Shown: in pieces, positions 11,044 through 25,196 of the stretch | How positions within the stretch are numbered: position 1 is the stretch's first letter | Layout of the letters: the number at the start of each line of letters is the position of its first letter | Source: Oasisia sp. SBJ-2009 | Lineage: Eukaryota; Annelida; Polychaeta; Sabellida; Siboglinidae | DNA length: 64,000 bases | NCBI GenBank assembly: GCA_964017155.1 | Contig: OZ024854.1 | Location: forward strand, 55,495,941 to 55,559,940 | Reading direction: 5' to 3' | Notes under the pieces: generated by a model | Seen by the model: the letters and a program-made list of their open reading frames with translations, nothing else | Told to the model about the DNA's origin: nothing | Databases searched by the model: none | Program-made: the position numbers and the translations under genes

Positions 11044-13680
11044 GGTGATAGCCGTGGCGGTGGAGTCGGTGTACTTTTCCGAGCTACATACACTGTCGAT
11101 CACTCAAAACTTTGGCCCGCTTCCTCATTTGAATGCCTCGACCTACAAATACATTCTCCAAGGGTCTCTTCCACACTACGACTGTTCGTCATATATCGAC
11201 CGCCATCATCCATTCGCAACTCCCAGCCGTTCGCCACCTTCCTTACCGAGTTTCGAGAACTCGTCGAATGCGTCGGAACGAAGTCCGGCATCATCATCGT
11301 CGGCGATTTCAACGTACGGTACGGCGACGACAGTGATCCGCACGCAAGAGCTCTTCGCGACGCCCTGTCTGACGCCAACTTAAGGCAGAACGTTACAGAT
11401 GCAACACACAACCGCGGAAATGTACTTGAACTCGTAATTACTGCCTCTTCCTCATCACTGGTTACAGGAGTATCTGTTAACAATCTTGTCACCGATCATT
11501 TTGCTGTTATTTGTGATCTTGCCACCACCAAGCCCCGCCTCGAAAGACAATAACGTACCGTCGATATGCGGCGATTGACAACTCCAGCTTCACGACAGAT
11601 CTCAGTGAGTGTAATGTCATCACCCAACCTCTCGGTGATGTGTGCAGCCTTTATGATCAGTATTGTTCCGAGCTGTCGTGCCTTATCGATCACCATGCAC
11701 CACTTGTGCAGCGTTCGGTAAACGAACGACCACACACTCCTTGGTGGTGTAGGAAACTCGATGACATGAAACGTCGGGTCCGTCTGTCTGAGCGCAAATG
11801 GCGCAAAAACAGAACCGACAACTACCGTAATTGTTACATCGAGTTGCGTGATCAATACTGCAGAACGCAGGCTTCAACTAAAGCCGCATTTTACAGTAAA
11901 GTGATTAAAACTGCCTCGAACGACACTAGAGCAATGTTTCGCATTACGAACCGCTTGCTTGGCCGAAAATGCGGAAACACTCTACCGAATGAGATTGGTG
12001 GCCCTGCTATTCTTGCCGATCGTTTCGCGAGTCCCTTCACTGACAAGGTCGACTCGATCCGCTGCCAAATCCCGATGCCATCAGCGAACGTCTATAACGC
12101 GCATGCACGCGTTATTTTGTCGCCACTGCTGTCGTTTCAGTCGGCTTCGCTCGAAGAAGTAACGTCACTTATTCAAAATGGCAAGATAAAGACGTCCAAT
12201 ATCGATCCACTGCCTTCCGCTATCCTGAAAGCTAATACCTCCATTTTGGCGCCGATTCTCAGGAGTATCATCAACCTATCTTAAGAGTCATCCACTGTTC
12301 CGGCAAGTATGAAACACGCTGTCATCACGCCTCTTCTAAAACGCTCAGGTCTTTCCGCCGACGACTACTCCAGCTACCGACCTATCTCTAACCTTCCTTA
12401 TGCATCCAAATTACTCGAACGTCACGTCACCGCCCAACTACATCTGCAAAGCAACGACCTCGAAGATCCATTTCAGAGTGCCTCCCGCATTTATGTGCAT
12501 TCAGGACGACATTTTGCGCTCTCTGGATATGCATAGGCACGTAGTACTTGTACTGCTGGACCTCAGCGCTGCGTTTGACACTATCGACCATGGCATACTG
12601 TTAATAGATCTACATCGAATCGGGGTACGAGGCGACGCACTGTGCTGGCTCGCATCGTATCTTACCGACCGCACACAATGCGTCAGTGTCGACGGTCACT
12701 CGTCTCACAGAACCCGACTGCGACACGGAGTTCCACAGGGCAGTGTGTTGGGCCCTCTACTTTTCTCTGTTTACTGCGCTGGCCTGTCATATATCTTCGA
12801 AACGCATGGTGTTCGTTACCATGTGTACGCTGACGACACACAACTCTATGTTGACTTTCCACCTAACGATTCGGCGTCTGCAGCCGACCAGATATCCCGG
12901 TGTGTCATCGACGTAAAAGCTTGGCTAGCGTCGCGCTACCTACTTTTGAACGAAGCAAAAACAGAGACAATTCTCTTTACCACACCGAACCACCGCACTC
13001 CGCAGCCTCGTCCTCTTGTCATCGACATCTGTGGACGCAACGTTCCCACTTCGGCCAGCATTCGCGACCTTGGCGTGCACCTCGATTCAACTTTGTCGAT
13101 GACCGCACACGTAAGCCGTACCTGCCGGACTGCCTACGCCCAACTTCGTTGTATATCGCAAATACGATCTGCGCTAACTCTTCGAGCATGCAAGACACTT
13201 GTTCATGCGTTAGTCACGTCGCGACTTGATTTTGGTAATGCTGCCCTGTACGGCATTACTGGAACGCTGTTGTATAGACTTGAAATGGTCCAGCGTTCAG
13301 CAGCGCGCGTCATCCTACGTTTACATCACCGTGACCAACACAGCATGACGGAGGCTCTGCGAGAGTTGCACTGGCTACCCGTGACACAGCGTATTGATTT
13401 CAAACTGCTGACTTTTATGCACAGCGCCGTGCATGCTAACATTCCACGCTATCTGGCTGATCGAATCACGCCGTACGTTCCCCATCGCAGTCTGCGTTCG
13501 GCTGACCAGGCTCTCGTCTGCGTTCCAAGGGTCAACCTAAAACGTTTCGGGCGACGAGCCTTTTCATGTGCGGGACCTGCACTGTGGAACTCGCTTCCAT
13601 TTTATCTCAGGAAACAACAAGATTCCGGACATGTTAAGAAAGACCTAAAAACGTTTTTCTTTAAACAGTCATCTTCGTAA
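11044..13680 (+). pseudogene. L2/CR1-like LINE, 5'-truncated, EN + RT
   Basis: The copy opens inside the endonuclease: 11044-11553 reads without a stop and contains GGGVGVLFRATYTV, GDFNVRYGDDSD and a TDHFAV ending. After a frame change near 11545 the linker and RT start run to 12284, where TAA interrupts NLS|ESSTVPASMKHAVITPLLK in frame. Near 12485 a short deletion or frameshift removes the expected HSTET block. From there 12490-13680 is open with AFDTIDH, GVPQGSVLGPLLF, the catalytic YADDTQLY, and a C-terminal LHWLPV...LWNSLPFYLR. This order is that of L2/CR1-type non-LTR retrotransposons. ORF1 and the 5' half of EN are lost, as is usual for truncated insertions. The 3' UTR ends at about 13887 in AATAAAATTATTATTG. 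Confidence 0.85.
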
Positions 13681-13887
13681 TTGATTCTAGACATTTTAGA
13701 AAGAACATGAACACTTTATATTTTAAATGAGCGTACATTTACTCTTTTACTTTTTGTGTGCATTATTTTATCAAAATGTGTACTTATAATTTGCTGAACT
13801 GTTGTAATGTATTTAATTTTAAAGCTATTTTACTTGTACACACCCCTGAATTTACTATGTAAAGAAATGAGGTGTTTAAATAAAATT

Positions 13888-14690
<803 letters not shown>

Positions 14691-15371
14691 CCGATATCGC
14701 TGTCGTAGACAACACCTAAATCCAGAACGGTATCTGAAGAAGATGTATCATTACCAAGTATCTTAACTGGAAAGCTGGAATGTAGTAGACAATCATATCT
14801 TTTTTTCACCTATAATAATTAAATGAGCTTCATCGACATTAAGCTTCAATTTACTTAATTCCAACAACATTCGTAAGTTCATCAAGGCTATCACAGGAAT
14901 TCCGAAAAACAGCCCAGTTCGTACAATCAAAACAACATTGTAGCACATGGGAGGGAGATATTCCAAAGATTTTCAGGCAAAACACCAATGCTAACCACAA
15001 AAAAATCTTGAAGCTGTGCAGACACTCTACAAATATTGGGACATAGGCCCCTCTATGAAGGTCCCAATGCCTGTGTAAGTACAACAGTTGTTACTATATT
15101 GTATTAGTTATTGTTTTTCCACATGGTTGTTAATTGATGTGTAATTTGACAGAACGAAACAGTTTTAATTATGCTGAAGTTATTTTCTAGCAGTAATACA
15201 GTTAATGTATCTGACAACGTTTTCATATTCACTGTCCCAATTGTAAATGTCATTGTGACACTGACAGGTAGTTTGCTATTTCAAATAATGGCTTATTTCT
15301 GTTTATGGCTGTTTCTAGATGTTCGGTATATTCAGTACTCTAATTAAGGTAGTGAATGTGTTGTATGACAA
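14691..15371. other. No recognisable feature
   Basis: AT-rich sequence with short open frames only; I see no domain, splice pattern or repeat family. Confidence 0.4.
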
Positions 15372-15685
15372 TATACAGTAGTGGTGCAGTGGATAGAGCT
15401 TCAGACTCTTGATTCAGAGAACCCGCGTTCAAATACTGTGCTACCGTGTCAAACGGTGCGCAATGTTTTGCACCCTACATTGCACTAATTTACTCAGCTG
15501 TAAGAATAAGTAGCTAGCTATATATCCTAGTGGATGTGTATGAATAATCTTCATTCGTTAATTGTAGCTTGCATGATTGTCTCCCAGAGAAACCAAGACG
15601 GTGTTCTATTGAATTGATGGATATGTGTAAAATGCTTTGAGCAATCCTGGGGATGTGATACTGCACTACTGAACTTACTTTTTAC
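15372..15685 (+). mobile_element. tRNA-derived SINE, diverged second copy
   Basis: It aligns by eye over its length to the SINE at 6040-6366: gtggatagagcttcagactct head, B-box remnant GCGTTCAAATACTG, TTTTGCACCCTACATTGCAC, CTCCCAGAGAAACC, and a tail ATGCTTTGAGCAATCCTGG...ACTGCACTA. A and B boxes are mutated, so it is an old copy. Confidence 0.7.
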
Positions 15686-15808
15686 ACGATTGTATTCATA
15701 TTGTATTATAATGTACATGTATTTATATCAAGATTTTATAAATGATTTATGTCACGAATAGGATTGCTTGCATTTATGTACATATACCCGGTATGCTGAT
15801 TAGACTTT

Positions 15809-16860
15809 AGTAGTATAGTATGTGGTTATCAAGGCATGCTTGAAGCGGAGCGAAGGAATTCCTCCGGTCAAGTGGCGCCCTCTGGTGGATAGGTCGTGTA
15901 GTAGAGGCGCCATCTGGCGGATAGGTCATGCACTGGTGGCGCCCTCTTACGGACAAATCACGAACTAGTACTGTCCAAATTCGTGGGTCTTTTTTATTTT
16001 TAGTTTTAGTTTCACCGCCATGACAATTTCATGTATTTTTAGTGATTACATGCTATAACTTGTTGTTGCGCAATCCATACATACGAGATTCGGACAGTTT
16101 TATGTGAGGCGCAGAACATACCGTCCGTCAAAATGACGCTTCCTACCACGTGAAAAACACAACTTCCATAAAAATGTCGGGTCACATCAGGCCCATAACA
16201 CAATTTCTTGCAAAATAATACATTCAATCATAGTGACAACGTTAAAAACTAGTCCCATTTAAAGTCTCCACGCAATAACCCTGCCAACTTTTCTTATTTC
16301 ACTGAGCCAGTGTGAAAACCTCGTTCCATTTCGTAACGTTTCACCGTTTCATTGCGTTACACAGGTGATGTTTTCACAAATTTAACTAAGTTATTCTTGT
16401 AACTTGTAGTAAAATAGTATATTTTTCTATTCTACGCCACAATTTTGTCATGTTTTTCATATTTTACTAACTCGGTGTGCCACCTTTGTACCATTTTACA
16501 ACTTTCTTCATTGTTTCACCGCCATCACTTTGTCAATTTTACGTGTTTTTAGTGTGTACATGCCATAACTTTGTCAAGTTCTTCATATTTTACTAACTCC
16601 ATGTGCCAACTTTGTACCATTTCACAACTTTTTCAGCGTTTCACCGCCATCACTTTGTCAATTTTACGTGTTCTTAGTGTTTACATGCCATAGCTTTGTC
16701 AAGTTCTTCATGTTTTACTAACTCCATGTGCCAACTTTGTACCATTTCGCTCCTTTTTCACCGTTTCACCGCCATCACTTTGTCAATTTTACGTGTTTTT
16801 AGTGTTTAAGTGCCATAACTTTGTCAAGTTTTCCATATTTTGCCAACTCCATGATAACAA
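15809..16860 (+). repeat. Left inverted arm with about 117-bp tandem units
   Basis: The outer 190 bp carries three GGCGCC-containing blocks about 40 bp apart (15870-15945). From about 16430 at least three tandem units run: CATAACTTTGTCAAGTT, TTTTACTAACTC, GCCAACTTTGTACCATTT, TTCACCGCCATCACTTTG. The reverse complement fills 23211-25517. Confidence 0.8.
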
Positions 16861-17590
16861 CATAACGTACCATAAAGCAATATAATAAAATAAAATAACA
16901 TAAAATAATATAACACAACATAATAAAATAAAATAACATAACATAAATAATTGTGATATAATATAACATAATGTAACTTAAAGCAACACAATAAAATTAC
17001 ATAAAATAAAACACAACATAATAAAATAAAATAATATCACATAACAAAAAGCAACACAATAAAATAAAATAATAAAAATTAAAGTAAAATAAAATAACAT
17101 GAACATATTAAAATAAATTAATATAACAAAACATAAAATGAAATAATCCGAAATAATATAAAGTAATGTAACATAACAGAACATAACATAATGTAATATA
17201 ACATAAAGAAACATAATAAAATAAAATAACATAAAATATAGAATATAACATACAGCATGATAATAAAATAAAATATGTAACAGAACAGAACACAACATAA
17301 CATAACATAATATGATGCAACATAACATAACTTAAAATAAGGCAACATAATAATATTAAATAACGTAAAGTAATATAACACAAAATAAAATGAAATAAGG
17401 CGGAAAAAAATAAAATAAAATAATATAACAACAGAACATAATATAACATAATATAATATAACAAAATAAAGTAAAATACAGCAACATAATATAATAAAAT
17501 AACATAAAATAATAAAATAACATAAAATAATATAACACAACATAATAAAATAACATAACATAACATAACATAAAGCAACATAATAAAATA
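16855..17590. repeat. AT-rich AAAATAACAT/ATAACATAA block
   Basis: Irregular short repeats of AATAACATAA, AAAATAAAAT and ACAACATAAT. The mirror sequence (TTATGTTATG) occupies 21566-21788 and 22649-23210. Tyr/Leu/Phe-rich minus frames here are shadows. Confidence 0.85.
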
Positions 17591-17594
17591 ATTT

Positions 17595-18365
17595 TACAAA
17601 ACAAAATAAAAAAGAGAAAGTTTACAACACGTTATATTTACAAAACAAAACAAAAGTCTACAAACACGTTAGGTTTACAAAACAAAACAATTCAAAACAG
17701 AAAGTTTACAAACACGTTATATTTATAAAACAAAACAAAAAAATGTACAGACAAGTTATGTTTACAAAACAAAACTAATGTTTACAAATACGTTATGTTT
17801 ACAAAACAAAATACAAAACAGAAAGTTTACAAACACGTTATGTTCATAAAACAAAAAATTTACATACAAGTTATGTTTTTTTATAAAACAAAACAAAACA
17901 AAATGTTTACAGACAAGGTATGTTTACAAAACAAACAAATGTTTACAAAACAAAAGTTTTACAAACACGTCATGTTTACAAAACAAACAAAAAATAAAAT
18001 AAAAAAATGTACAGGCAAGTTATGTTTACAAAGAAAAAAGAAAAAGTTTACAAACACGCTATGTTTACAAAACAAAAATTTACTGACAAGTTATGTTTAT
18101 AAAACAAAACAAAGGTTTACAAACACGTTATGTTTACAAAACAAAACAATACAAAACAGAAAGTTTACAAACAAGTTATATTTATAAAACAAAAATGTAC
18201 AGACAAGTTATGTTTACAAAACAAAATTAAAGTTTACAAACACATTATGTTTACAAAACAAAACTAAAGTTTACAAACACGTTATTTTTACAAAACAAAC
18301 GTTTTACAAACACGTTATGTATACAAAACAAAATACAAAACAAAAAGTGTACAAACACGTTATGT
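17595..18365 (+). repeat. Minisatellite of ACAAACACGTTATGTTTACA words
   Basis: Roughly 20 variants of a 30-45 bp unit, TTTACAAACACGTTATG joined to A-rich linkers (AAAACAAAAC). Two alternating words, ACACGTTATG and ACAAGTTATG, recur. Inverted counterparts are at 19316-20176 and 21327-21565. Confidence 0.85.
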
Positions 18366-19315
18366 GTGTTGTAAGAAAAACCAACAAGGTTATCGGTTTA
18401 TGATAGAAAGTGCCAATGTTTTCCCACAGAAAGTTATGAAAGTAACAAGATGACTTCGAAAAATACGTCAAAGTGACAAAGTCATGGCGGTGAAACGGAG
18501 AAAAGTTGTGAAATGGTACAAAGTTGGGACACCGACTAAGTAAAATATAAAAAACTTCACTAAGTTATCACGTCGAAACAGAACAAATATTCTATTTTAC
18601 TACAGGTTACAAGAGTAACTTAGTTAAAATTGTGAAAACACCACCTCTCTACGCAATGAAGCGGTAAAACGTTACGAAATGCTACGAAGCTAGCACACAG
18701 ACTTAGTAAAACACGAATATTTAATAAGGTTTTCATCCCAAAACTCTAGAAGTTACGCTATGACTGTGACCGAAGCCACCATTTTACAAGAATTTCTGTT
18801 ATGGACAGAGTCGAAGCCATAGTTTTCTATGTCAAACCCAAATTAGTGGCTCTTTTGTCCGCTAGATGGGACTAGTGTCTAACGTAGTGTCAGAGTTATC
18901 TGCTAGGTGGCATTCGTTTATAAAGAAGTGACGTCGCAACCTAAGATTTTTCTAGATTGTTCACGTTGTATGATAGAAAGTGCCAAGGTTTTTCCACAGA
19001 AGGTTATGAAAGTACCAAGATGACTTAGAAAAATACGTCAAATTGATAAAGTCTTCGTGGTGATACGCTAAAAAGTAGTGAAATTGTACAAAGTTGGCAC
19101 GCAGACATAGTAAAATATGAAAATATTCCATTTTACTACAAGTTACAAGAATAACTTAGTTAAATTTGCGAAAACGTCACCTGTCTAACGCAATGTATGG
19201 CGAAACGTTACGAAATGGAACGAGGTTAGCACACCGACTAAGTAAAATATGGAACAACTAGACAAAGTTATCGCATGTAATCACTAAAACTACATGAAAT
19301 TGACAAAGTCATCTG
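18366..19315. repeat. Unique centre of the element with an imperfect direct duplication
   Basis: A segment beginning TATGATAGAAAGTGCCAA at about 18398 recurs at about 18968, including CCACAGAA, TATGAAAGTA and AAATACGTCAAA. The repeat distance is about 570 bp, and each half ends with arm-like units on the minus strand. Confidence 0.6.
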
Positions 19316-20176
19316 TTTTGTTTTGTGAACATAACGTGTTTGTAAACTTTTGTTTTGTTTTGTAAACATAACGTGTTTGTAAAACATGTTTTGTAAACAT
19401 TTGTTTGTTCTGTAAACAAAACTTTTCTGTACAATTTTTGTTTTGTTTTGTTTTGAAAACATAACTTGTATATAAACTTTTTGTTTAATAAACATAACGT
19501 GTTTGTAAACTTTCTGGTTTTGTATTTTGTTTTGTAAACATAACGTGTTTGTAAAACATTTGTTTTGTAAACTTAGCTTGTCTGTAATTCTTGTTTTCTT
19601 TTATAAATATAACGTGTTTATAAACTTTTTCTTTTGTGTTGTTTTGTTTTGTTAATATAACTTGTCTGTAAATTTTTGTTTTATAAACATAACGTGCTTG
19701 TAAACTTTTGTTTTGTAAAAATAACTTGTCTGTAAACGTTTTATTTTGTTTTTGTTTTGTAAACATAACTTGTTTGTAAACCTTTTGTTTTGTAAACATT
19801 TGTTTGTTTTGTAAAACATAACTTGTCTATAAACATTTTGTTTTGTTTTGTTTTCTAAACATAACTTGTATGTAAACATTTTGTTTTATAAACATAACGT
19901 GTTTGTAAACTTTCTGTTTTGTATTTTTTTGTAAACATAACCTGTCTGTAAATTTTTGTTTTATAAATATAACGTGTTTGTAAACTTTCTGTTTTGTATT
20001 GTTTTGTTTTGTAAACATAACGTGTTTCTAAACTTTTGTTTTGTTTTGTAAACACAACTTGCCTGTAAATGTTCTTATTTTGTTTTTTGTTTGTTTTGTT
20101 AACATAACGTGCTTGTAAAACTTTTGTTTTGTAAACATGTGTTTGTTTTGTAAATATAACTTGTCTGTAAACATTT

Positions 20177-21326
20177 TGTTTCGTTTCGTTTCGTTTCGTT
20201 TCGTTTCGTTTCGTTTCGTTTCGTTTCGTTTCGTTTCGTTTCGTTTCGTTTCGTTTCGTTTCGTTTCGTTTCGGTTCGTTTCGTTTCGTTTCGTTTCGTT
20301 TCGTTTCGTTTCGTTTCGTTTCGTTTCGTTTCGTTTCGTTTCGTTTCGTTTCGTTTCGTTTCGTTTCGTTTCGTTTCGTTTCGTTTCGTTTCGTTTCGTT
20401 TCGTTTCGTTTCGTTTCGTTTCGTTTCGTTTCGTTTCGTTTCGTTTCGTTTCGTTTCGTTTCGTTTCGTTTCGTTTCGTTTCGTTTCGTTTCGTTTCGTT
20501 TCGTTTCGTTTCGTTTCGTTTCGTTTCGTTTCGTTTCGTTTCGTTTCGTTTCGTTTCGTTTCGTTTCGTTTCGTTTCGTTTCGTTTCGTTTCGTTTCGTT
20601 TCGTTTCGTTTCGTTTCGTTTCGTTTCGTTTCGTTTCGTTTCGTTTCGTTTCGTTTCGTTTCGTTTCGTTTCGTTTCGTTTCGTTTCGTTTCGTTTCGTT
20701 TCGTTTCGTTTCGTTTCGTTTCGTTTCGTTTCGTTTCGTTTCGTTTCGTTTCGTTTCGTTTCGTTTCGTTTCGTTTCGTTTCGTTTCGTTTCGTTTCGTT
20801 TCGTTTCGTTTCGTTTCGTTTCGTTTCGTTTCGTTTCGTTTCGTTTCGTTTCGTTTCGTTTCGTTTCGTTTCGTTTCGTTTCGTTTCGTTTCGTTTCGTT
20901 TCGTTTCGTTTCGTTTCGTTTCGTTTCGTTTCGTTTCGTTTCGTTTCGTTTCGTTTCGTTTCGTTTCGTTTCGTTTCGTTTCGTTTCGTTTCGTTTCGTT
21001 TCGTTTCGTTTCGTTTCGTTTCGTTTCGTTTCGTTTCGTTTCGTTTCGTTTCGTTTCGTTTCGTTTCGTTTCGTTTCGTTTCGTTTCGTTTCGTTTCGTT
21101 TCGTTTCGTTTCGTTTCGTTTCGTTTCGTTTCGTTTCGTTTCGTTTCGTTTCGTTTCGTTTCGTTTCGTTTCGTTTCGTTTCGTTTCGTTTCGTTTCGTT
21201 TCGTTTCGTTTCGTTTCGTTTCGTTTCGTTTCGTTTCGTTTCGTTTCGTTTCGTTTCGTTTCGTTTCGTTTCGTTTCGTTTCGTTTCGTTTCGTTTCGTT
21301 TCGTTTCGTTTCGTTTCGTTTCGTTT
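20177..21326. repeat. 1.15-kb (TTTCG)n satellite-like tract
   Basis: About 230 copies of the pentamer TTTCG with only one evident variant (TTTCGG near 20270). It arose between two minisatellite blocks that still flank it. All three forward frames translate as FRFVS repeats and are not genes. Confidence 0.95.
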
Positions 21327-21792
21327 TGTTAACATAACTAGTATGTAAACTTTAGTTTTGCTTTGTAAACATTTTTGTTATTAATATAACGTGTTTGTAA
21401 ACTTTCTGTTTTGTATTGTTTTGTTTTGTAAACATAACGTGTTTATAAACTTTTGTTTTATTTTGTAAACATAACTTCTCTGTACATTTTTTTTGTAGGC
21501 ATAACATGTGTGTAAACTTTTTGTTTTATAAACATAACGTGTTTGTAAACTTTCTTTTTTGTATTTTGTTATGTTATGTTATTTATGTTATTTTATTTTG
21601 TTATGTTGTGTTATATTATTTTATGTTATTTTATTATATTATGTTGCTTTATTTTACATGATTTTGTTATATTATATTATGTTATGTTATGTTCTGTTGT
21701 TATATTATTTTACTTTATTTTATTTCGCCTTATTTTATTTTTGTGTTATATTACTTTATGTTATTTAATATTATTATGTTGCCTTATTTTAA

Positions 21793-22644
21793 AGGCAAAA
21801 AAGTTAACTGTTTCGTGGCATACACCTAATAGAGTTAATATAAAGTAACAATTTCCACATATACTCATTTTGTAACGTCAGCGGTTTACTCAGAATGTGA
21901 CTTTAAAGTCTAAAATTCTAATGAAATCCACGATGGTCTAGACGCCGTCATTAAGTGAAGGGTTAAATTGACTTGGCCATTCAGCGCGCGGCATTCTATG
22001 TCTGACCCTTAACCTGCGACGTTGTTAAGGGTCAACAACTTCGAGTCTTCGACAGTTCGTTCAGTTGGCGTGACATCTAGCAGCTGCTTGTAGACGTGTA
22101 TCTAAATCTGTGGTTAAATCTATGGTAAACTTTAGTAATTATGCCTTACTGTTCGGCATACGGTTGCAATAATAGTTGAAACAACCGGTAGTATTGAAGA
22201 AATTGATTCATATTTGCGGGCGTACTGTTTGGAATCCCTCCAGTCCAAGTACAGTTCACTTTGCTCGGTCCATTTTTAGGAGAAATGCTTTGAAGTACAC
22301 ATGTAGTCATGTATCATCAGTTGATGGGATGATTTCAGCGATAACAATAATAGACAACTTTATATTTACCGTCATCAGCATGTTACGAGCGTTGCCGAGT
22401 TGCAGCCATTTCATGACAACAGCCAAACCCCATGCAGTGAATCTGCGAGGAGAGCGCCTCGATCACCGTCGTGACGTCATTCTTCGTCTAAGATGGAGTA
22501 GCGCGTAGTATTTGGATGGCTGGGTGTTAACAAATATTTTTCTGGTAAACCGCTGGCGTAAAAAAATTGAGTATATGTGGAAATTGTTACTTTATATTGA
22601 GTCTATTAGGTGTATGCCACGAAACAGTTAACTTTGTTTTGCCT
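21793..22644 (+). mobile_element. TTAA-flanked non-autonomous transposon with a THAP relic, copy 1
   Basis: The body is flanked on both sides by TTAA (21789-21792, 22645-22648). Terminal inverted repeats of about 98 bp begin AGGCAAAA and include TCGTGGCATACACCTAATAG and TCCACATATACTCA. Inside, at 22141, ATG opens M-P-Y-C-S-A-Y-G-C-N-N-S then stop: the start of a THAP zinc finger (C-x4-C). The rest is too eroded to read as protein. TTAA targets are known for piggyBac and Kolobok; the THAP remnant leans to Kolobok. It is inserted in the AT-rich block of the 9.7-kb element. Confidence 0.75.
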
Positions 22645-22686
22645 TTAAGTTATGTTATGTTACATCATATTATGTTCTGTTCTGTT

Positions 22687-22831
22687 CTGTTCCGTTCCGT
22701 TCCGTTCCGTTCCGTTCCGTTCCGTTCCGTTCCGTTCCGTTCCGTTCCGTTCCGTTCCGTTCCGTTCCGTTCCGTTCCGTTCCGTTCCGTTCCGTTCCGT
22801 TCCGTTCCGTTCCGTTCCGTTCCGTTCCGTT
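22687..22831. repeat. (TTCCG)n pentamer tract
   Basis: About 28 near-perfect TTCCG units grading into TTCTG/TTATG on both sides, evidently expanded from the surrounding TTATG-type repeats. Confidence 0.95.
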
Positions 22832-23210
22832 CTATTCTGTTACATATTTTATGTTATTATCATGCTGTATGTTATGTTCTATACTTTATGTTATTTTATT
22901 TTATTATGTTTCATTATGTTATATTACATTATGTTATGTTCTGTTATGTTATATTACTTTATTTTCATTCGTCTTGTTTCATTTTATGTTTTGTTATATT
23001 AATTTATTTTGTTCATGTTATCTTATTTTATTTTATTACGTTGCTTTATGTTATTATTTTATTTTATTATGTTGTGTTATATTATTTTATATTATGTAAT
23101 TTTATTGTGTTGCTTTATGTTACATTATGTTATAATAAATCACAATTATTTATGTTATGTTATTTTAATTTTATTATGTTGCCTTATGTTACGTTATGTT
23201 GTTATCATGG

Positions 23211-25099
23211 AGTTGGTAAAATATGGAAAACTTGACAAAGTTATGGCATGTAAACACTAAAAACACGTAAAATTGACAAAGTGATGGCGGTGAAACGCTG
23301 AAAAAGTCGCGAAATGGTACAAAGTTGGCACGTGGAGTTAGTAAAAAAAGATGAAAAACCTGACAAAGTTATGGCATGTAAACACTAAAACACGTAAAAT
23401 TGACAAAGTGATGGCGGTGAAACGCTGAAAAAAATCGCGAAATGGTACAAAGTTGGCCCGTGGAGTTAATAAAATATGAAAAACTTGACATAGTTATGGC
23501 ATGTAAACACTAAAAACACGTAAAATTGACAAAGTGATGGCGGTGAAACGATGAAAAATGTTGTAAAATGGTACAAAGTTGGCACACCGAGTTAGTAAAA
23601 TATGAAAAACACCACAAAGTAAAATATGCTATTTTACTACAAGTTACAAGAATAACTTAGTTAAATTTGTGAAAACACCACCTGTGTAACGCAATGAAAC
23701 GGTGAAACGTTACGAAATGGTACAAAGTTGGCACATGGAGTTAGTAAAATATGAAAAATTTGACAAAGTTATGGCATGTAAACACTAAAAACACGTAAAA
23801 TTGACAAAGTGATAGCGGTGAGACGATGAAAAAAGTTGTAAAATGGTACAAAGTTGGCACATGGAGTTAGTAAAATATGAAAAACACGACAAAGTTATGG
23901 CGTAGAATAGAAAAATATACTATTTTACTACAAGTTACAAGAATAACTTAGTTAAATGTGTGAAAACACCACCTGTGTAACGCAATGAAACGGTGAAACG
24001 TTACGAAATGGTACAAAGTTGGCACATGGAGATAGTAAAATATGAAACATTTGACAAAGTTATGGCATGTAAACACTAAAAACACGTAAAATTGACAAAG
24101 TGATGGCGGTGAAACGATGAAAAAAGTTGTAAAATGGTACGAAGTTGGCACACCGAGTTAGTAAAATATGAAAAACATGAAAAAGTTATGGCATGTAAAC
24201 ACTAAAAACACGCAAAATTTACAACGTGATGGCGATGAAACGATGAAATAAATTGTAAACTGGTACAACGTTGGTACACCGAGTTAGTAAAATATGCAAA
24301 ACATGACAAAGTTGTGGCGTAAAATAGAAAAATATACTATTGTACTACAAGTTACATGAATAACTTATTTACATTTGTGAAAACACCACCTGTGTAACGC
24401 AATGAAACGGTGAAACGTTACGAAATGGAACGAGGTTAGCACACTGGCACAGTGAAATAAGAAAAGTTGGCAAGGTTATTGCGTGGAGACTTTAAATGGC
24501 ACTAGTTTTTAACGTTATCACTATGATTGAATGTGTAATTTTGCAAGAAATTGTGTTATGGTCCTGACGTGACCCGACATGTTTACGGAAATTGTGTTTT
24601 GCACGTGGTAGGAAGCGTCATTTTGACGGACGTTACGGTCTGCGCATGATATAAAACTGTCCTAGTCTCGTGTGTATGGATTGCGCAACGACAAGTTATA
24701 GCATATAATCACTAAGAATACATGAAATTGACAAAGTCATGGCGGTGAAACGCTAAACATATGTGAAATGGTACAAAGTTGGCGCACCGTGTGAGTAAAA
24801 TATGACAAACTTGACAAAGTTGTGGCATATAAACCCGAAAAATAAGTTAAATTGACAAAGTGATGGCGGTGATACGCTGAAAAAGTTGTGAAATGATACA
24901 AAGTTGGTGCACCGGCTTTGTAAAATATGAAAAAACTTGACAAAGCCATGGCGGTGAAATGTAACGAAGTTAGCACACACGGACACACGCGAACACACAC
25001 GAACACTTACGGAAACGTGCGAACAAATGCGAACGTATACGGACACACGCGAATACACACGGACACACACACACAAACACACATACACATACACACACA

Positions 25100-25196
<97 letters not shown>

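Noticed and set aside
17595..18365. CRISPR-like array of ACAAACACGTTATG repeats
   Set aside because: Units and spacers vary and are A-rich variants of one another, in a eukaryotic transposon; no unique spacers and no cas genes.
20028..21348. 400-codon FRFVS / KRNET frames
   Set aside because: Pentamer repeat read in all frames; the length reflects the absence of stop codons in TTTCG.
22176..22508. 110-codon frame inside the TTAA-flanked element
   Set aside because: Does not continue the THAP relic; the second copy breaks the frame, so no coding constraint.
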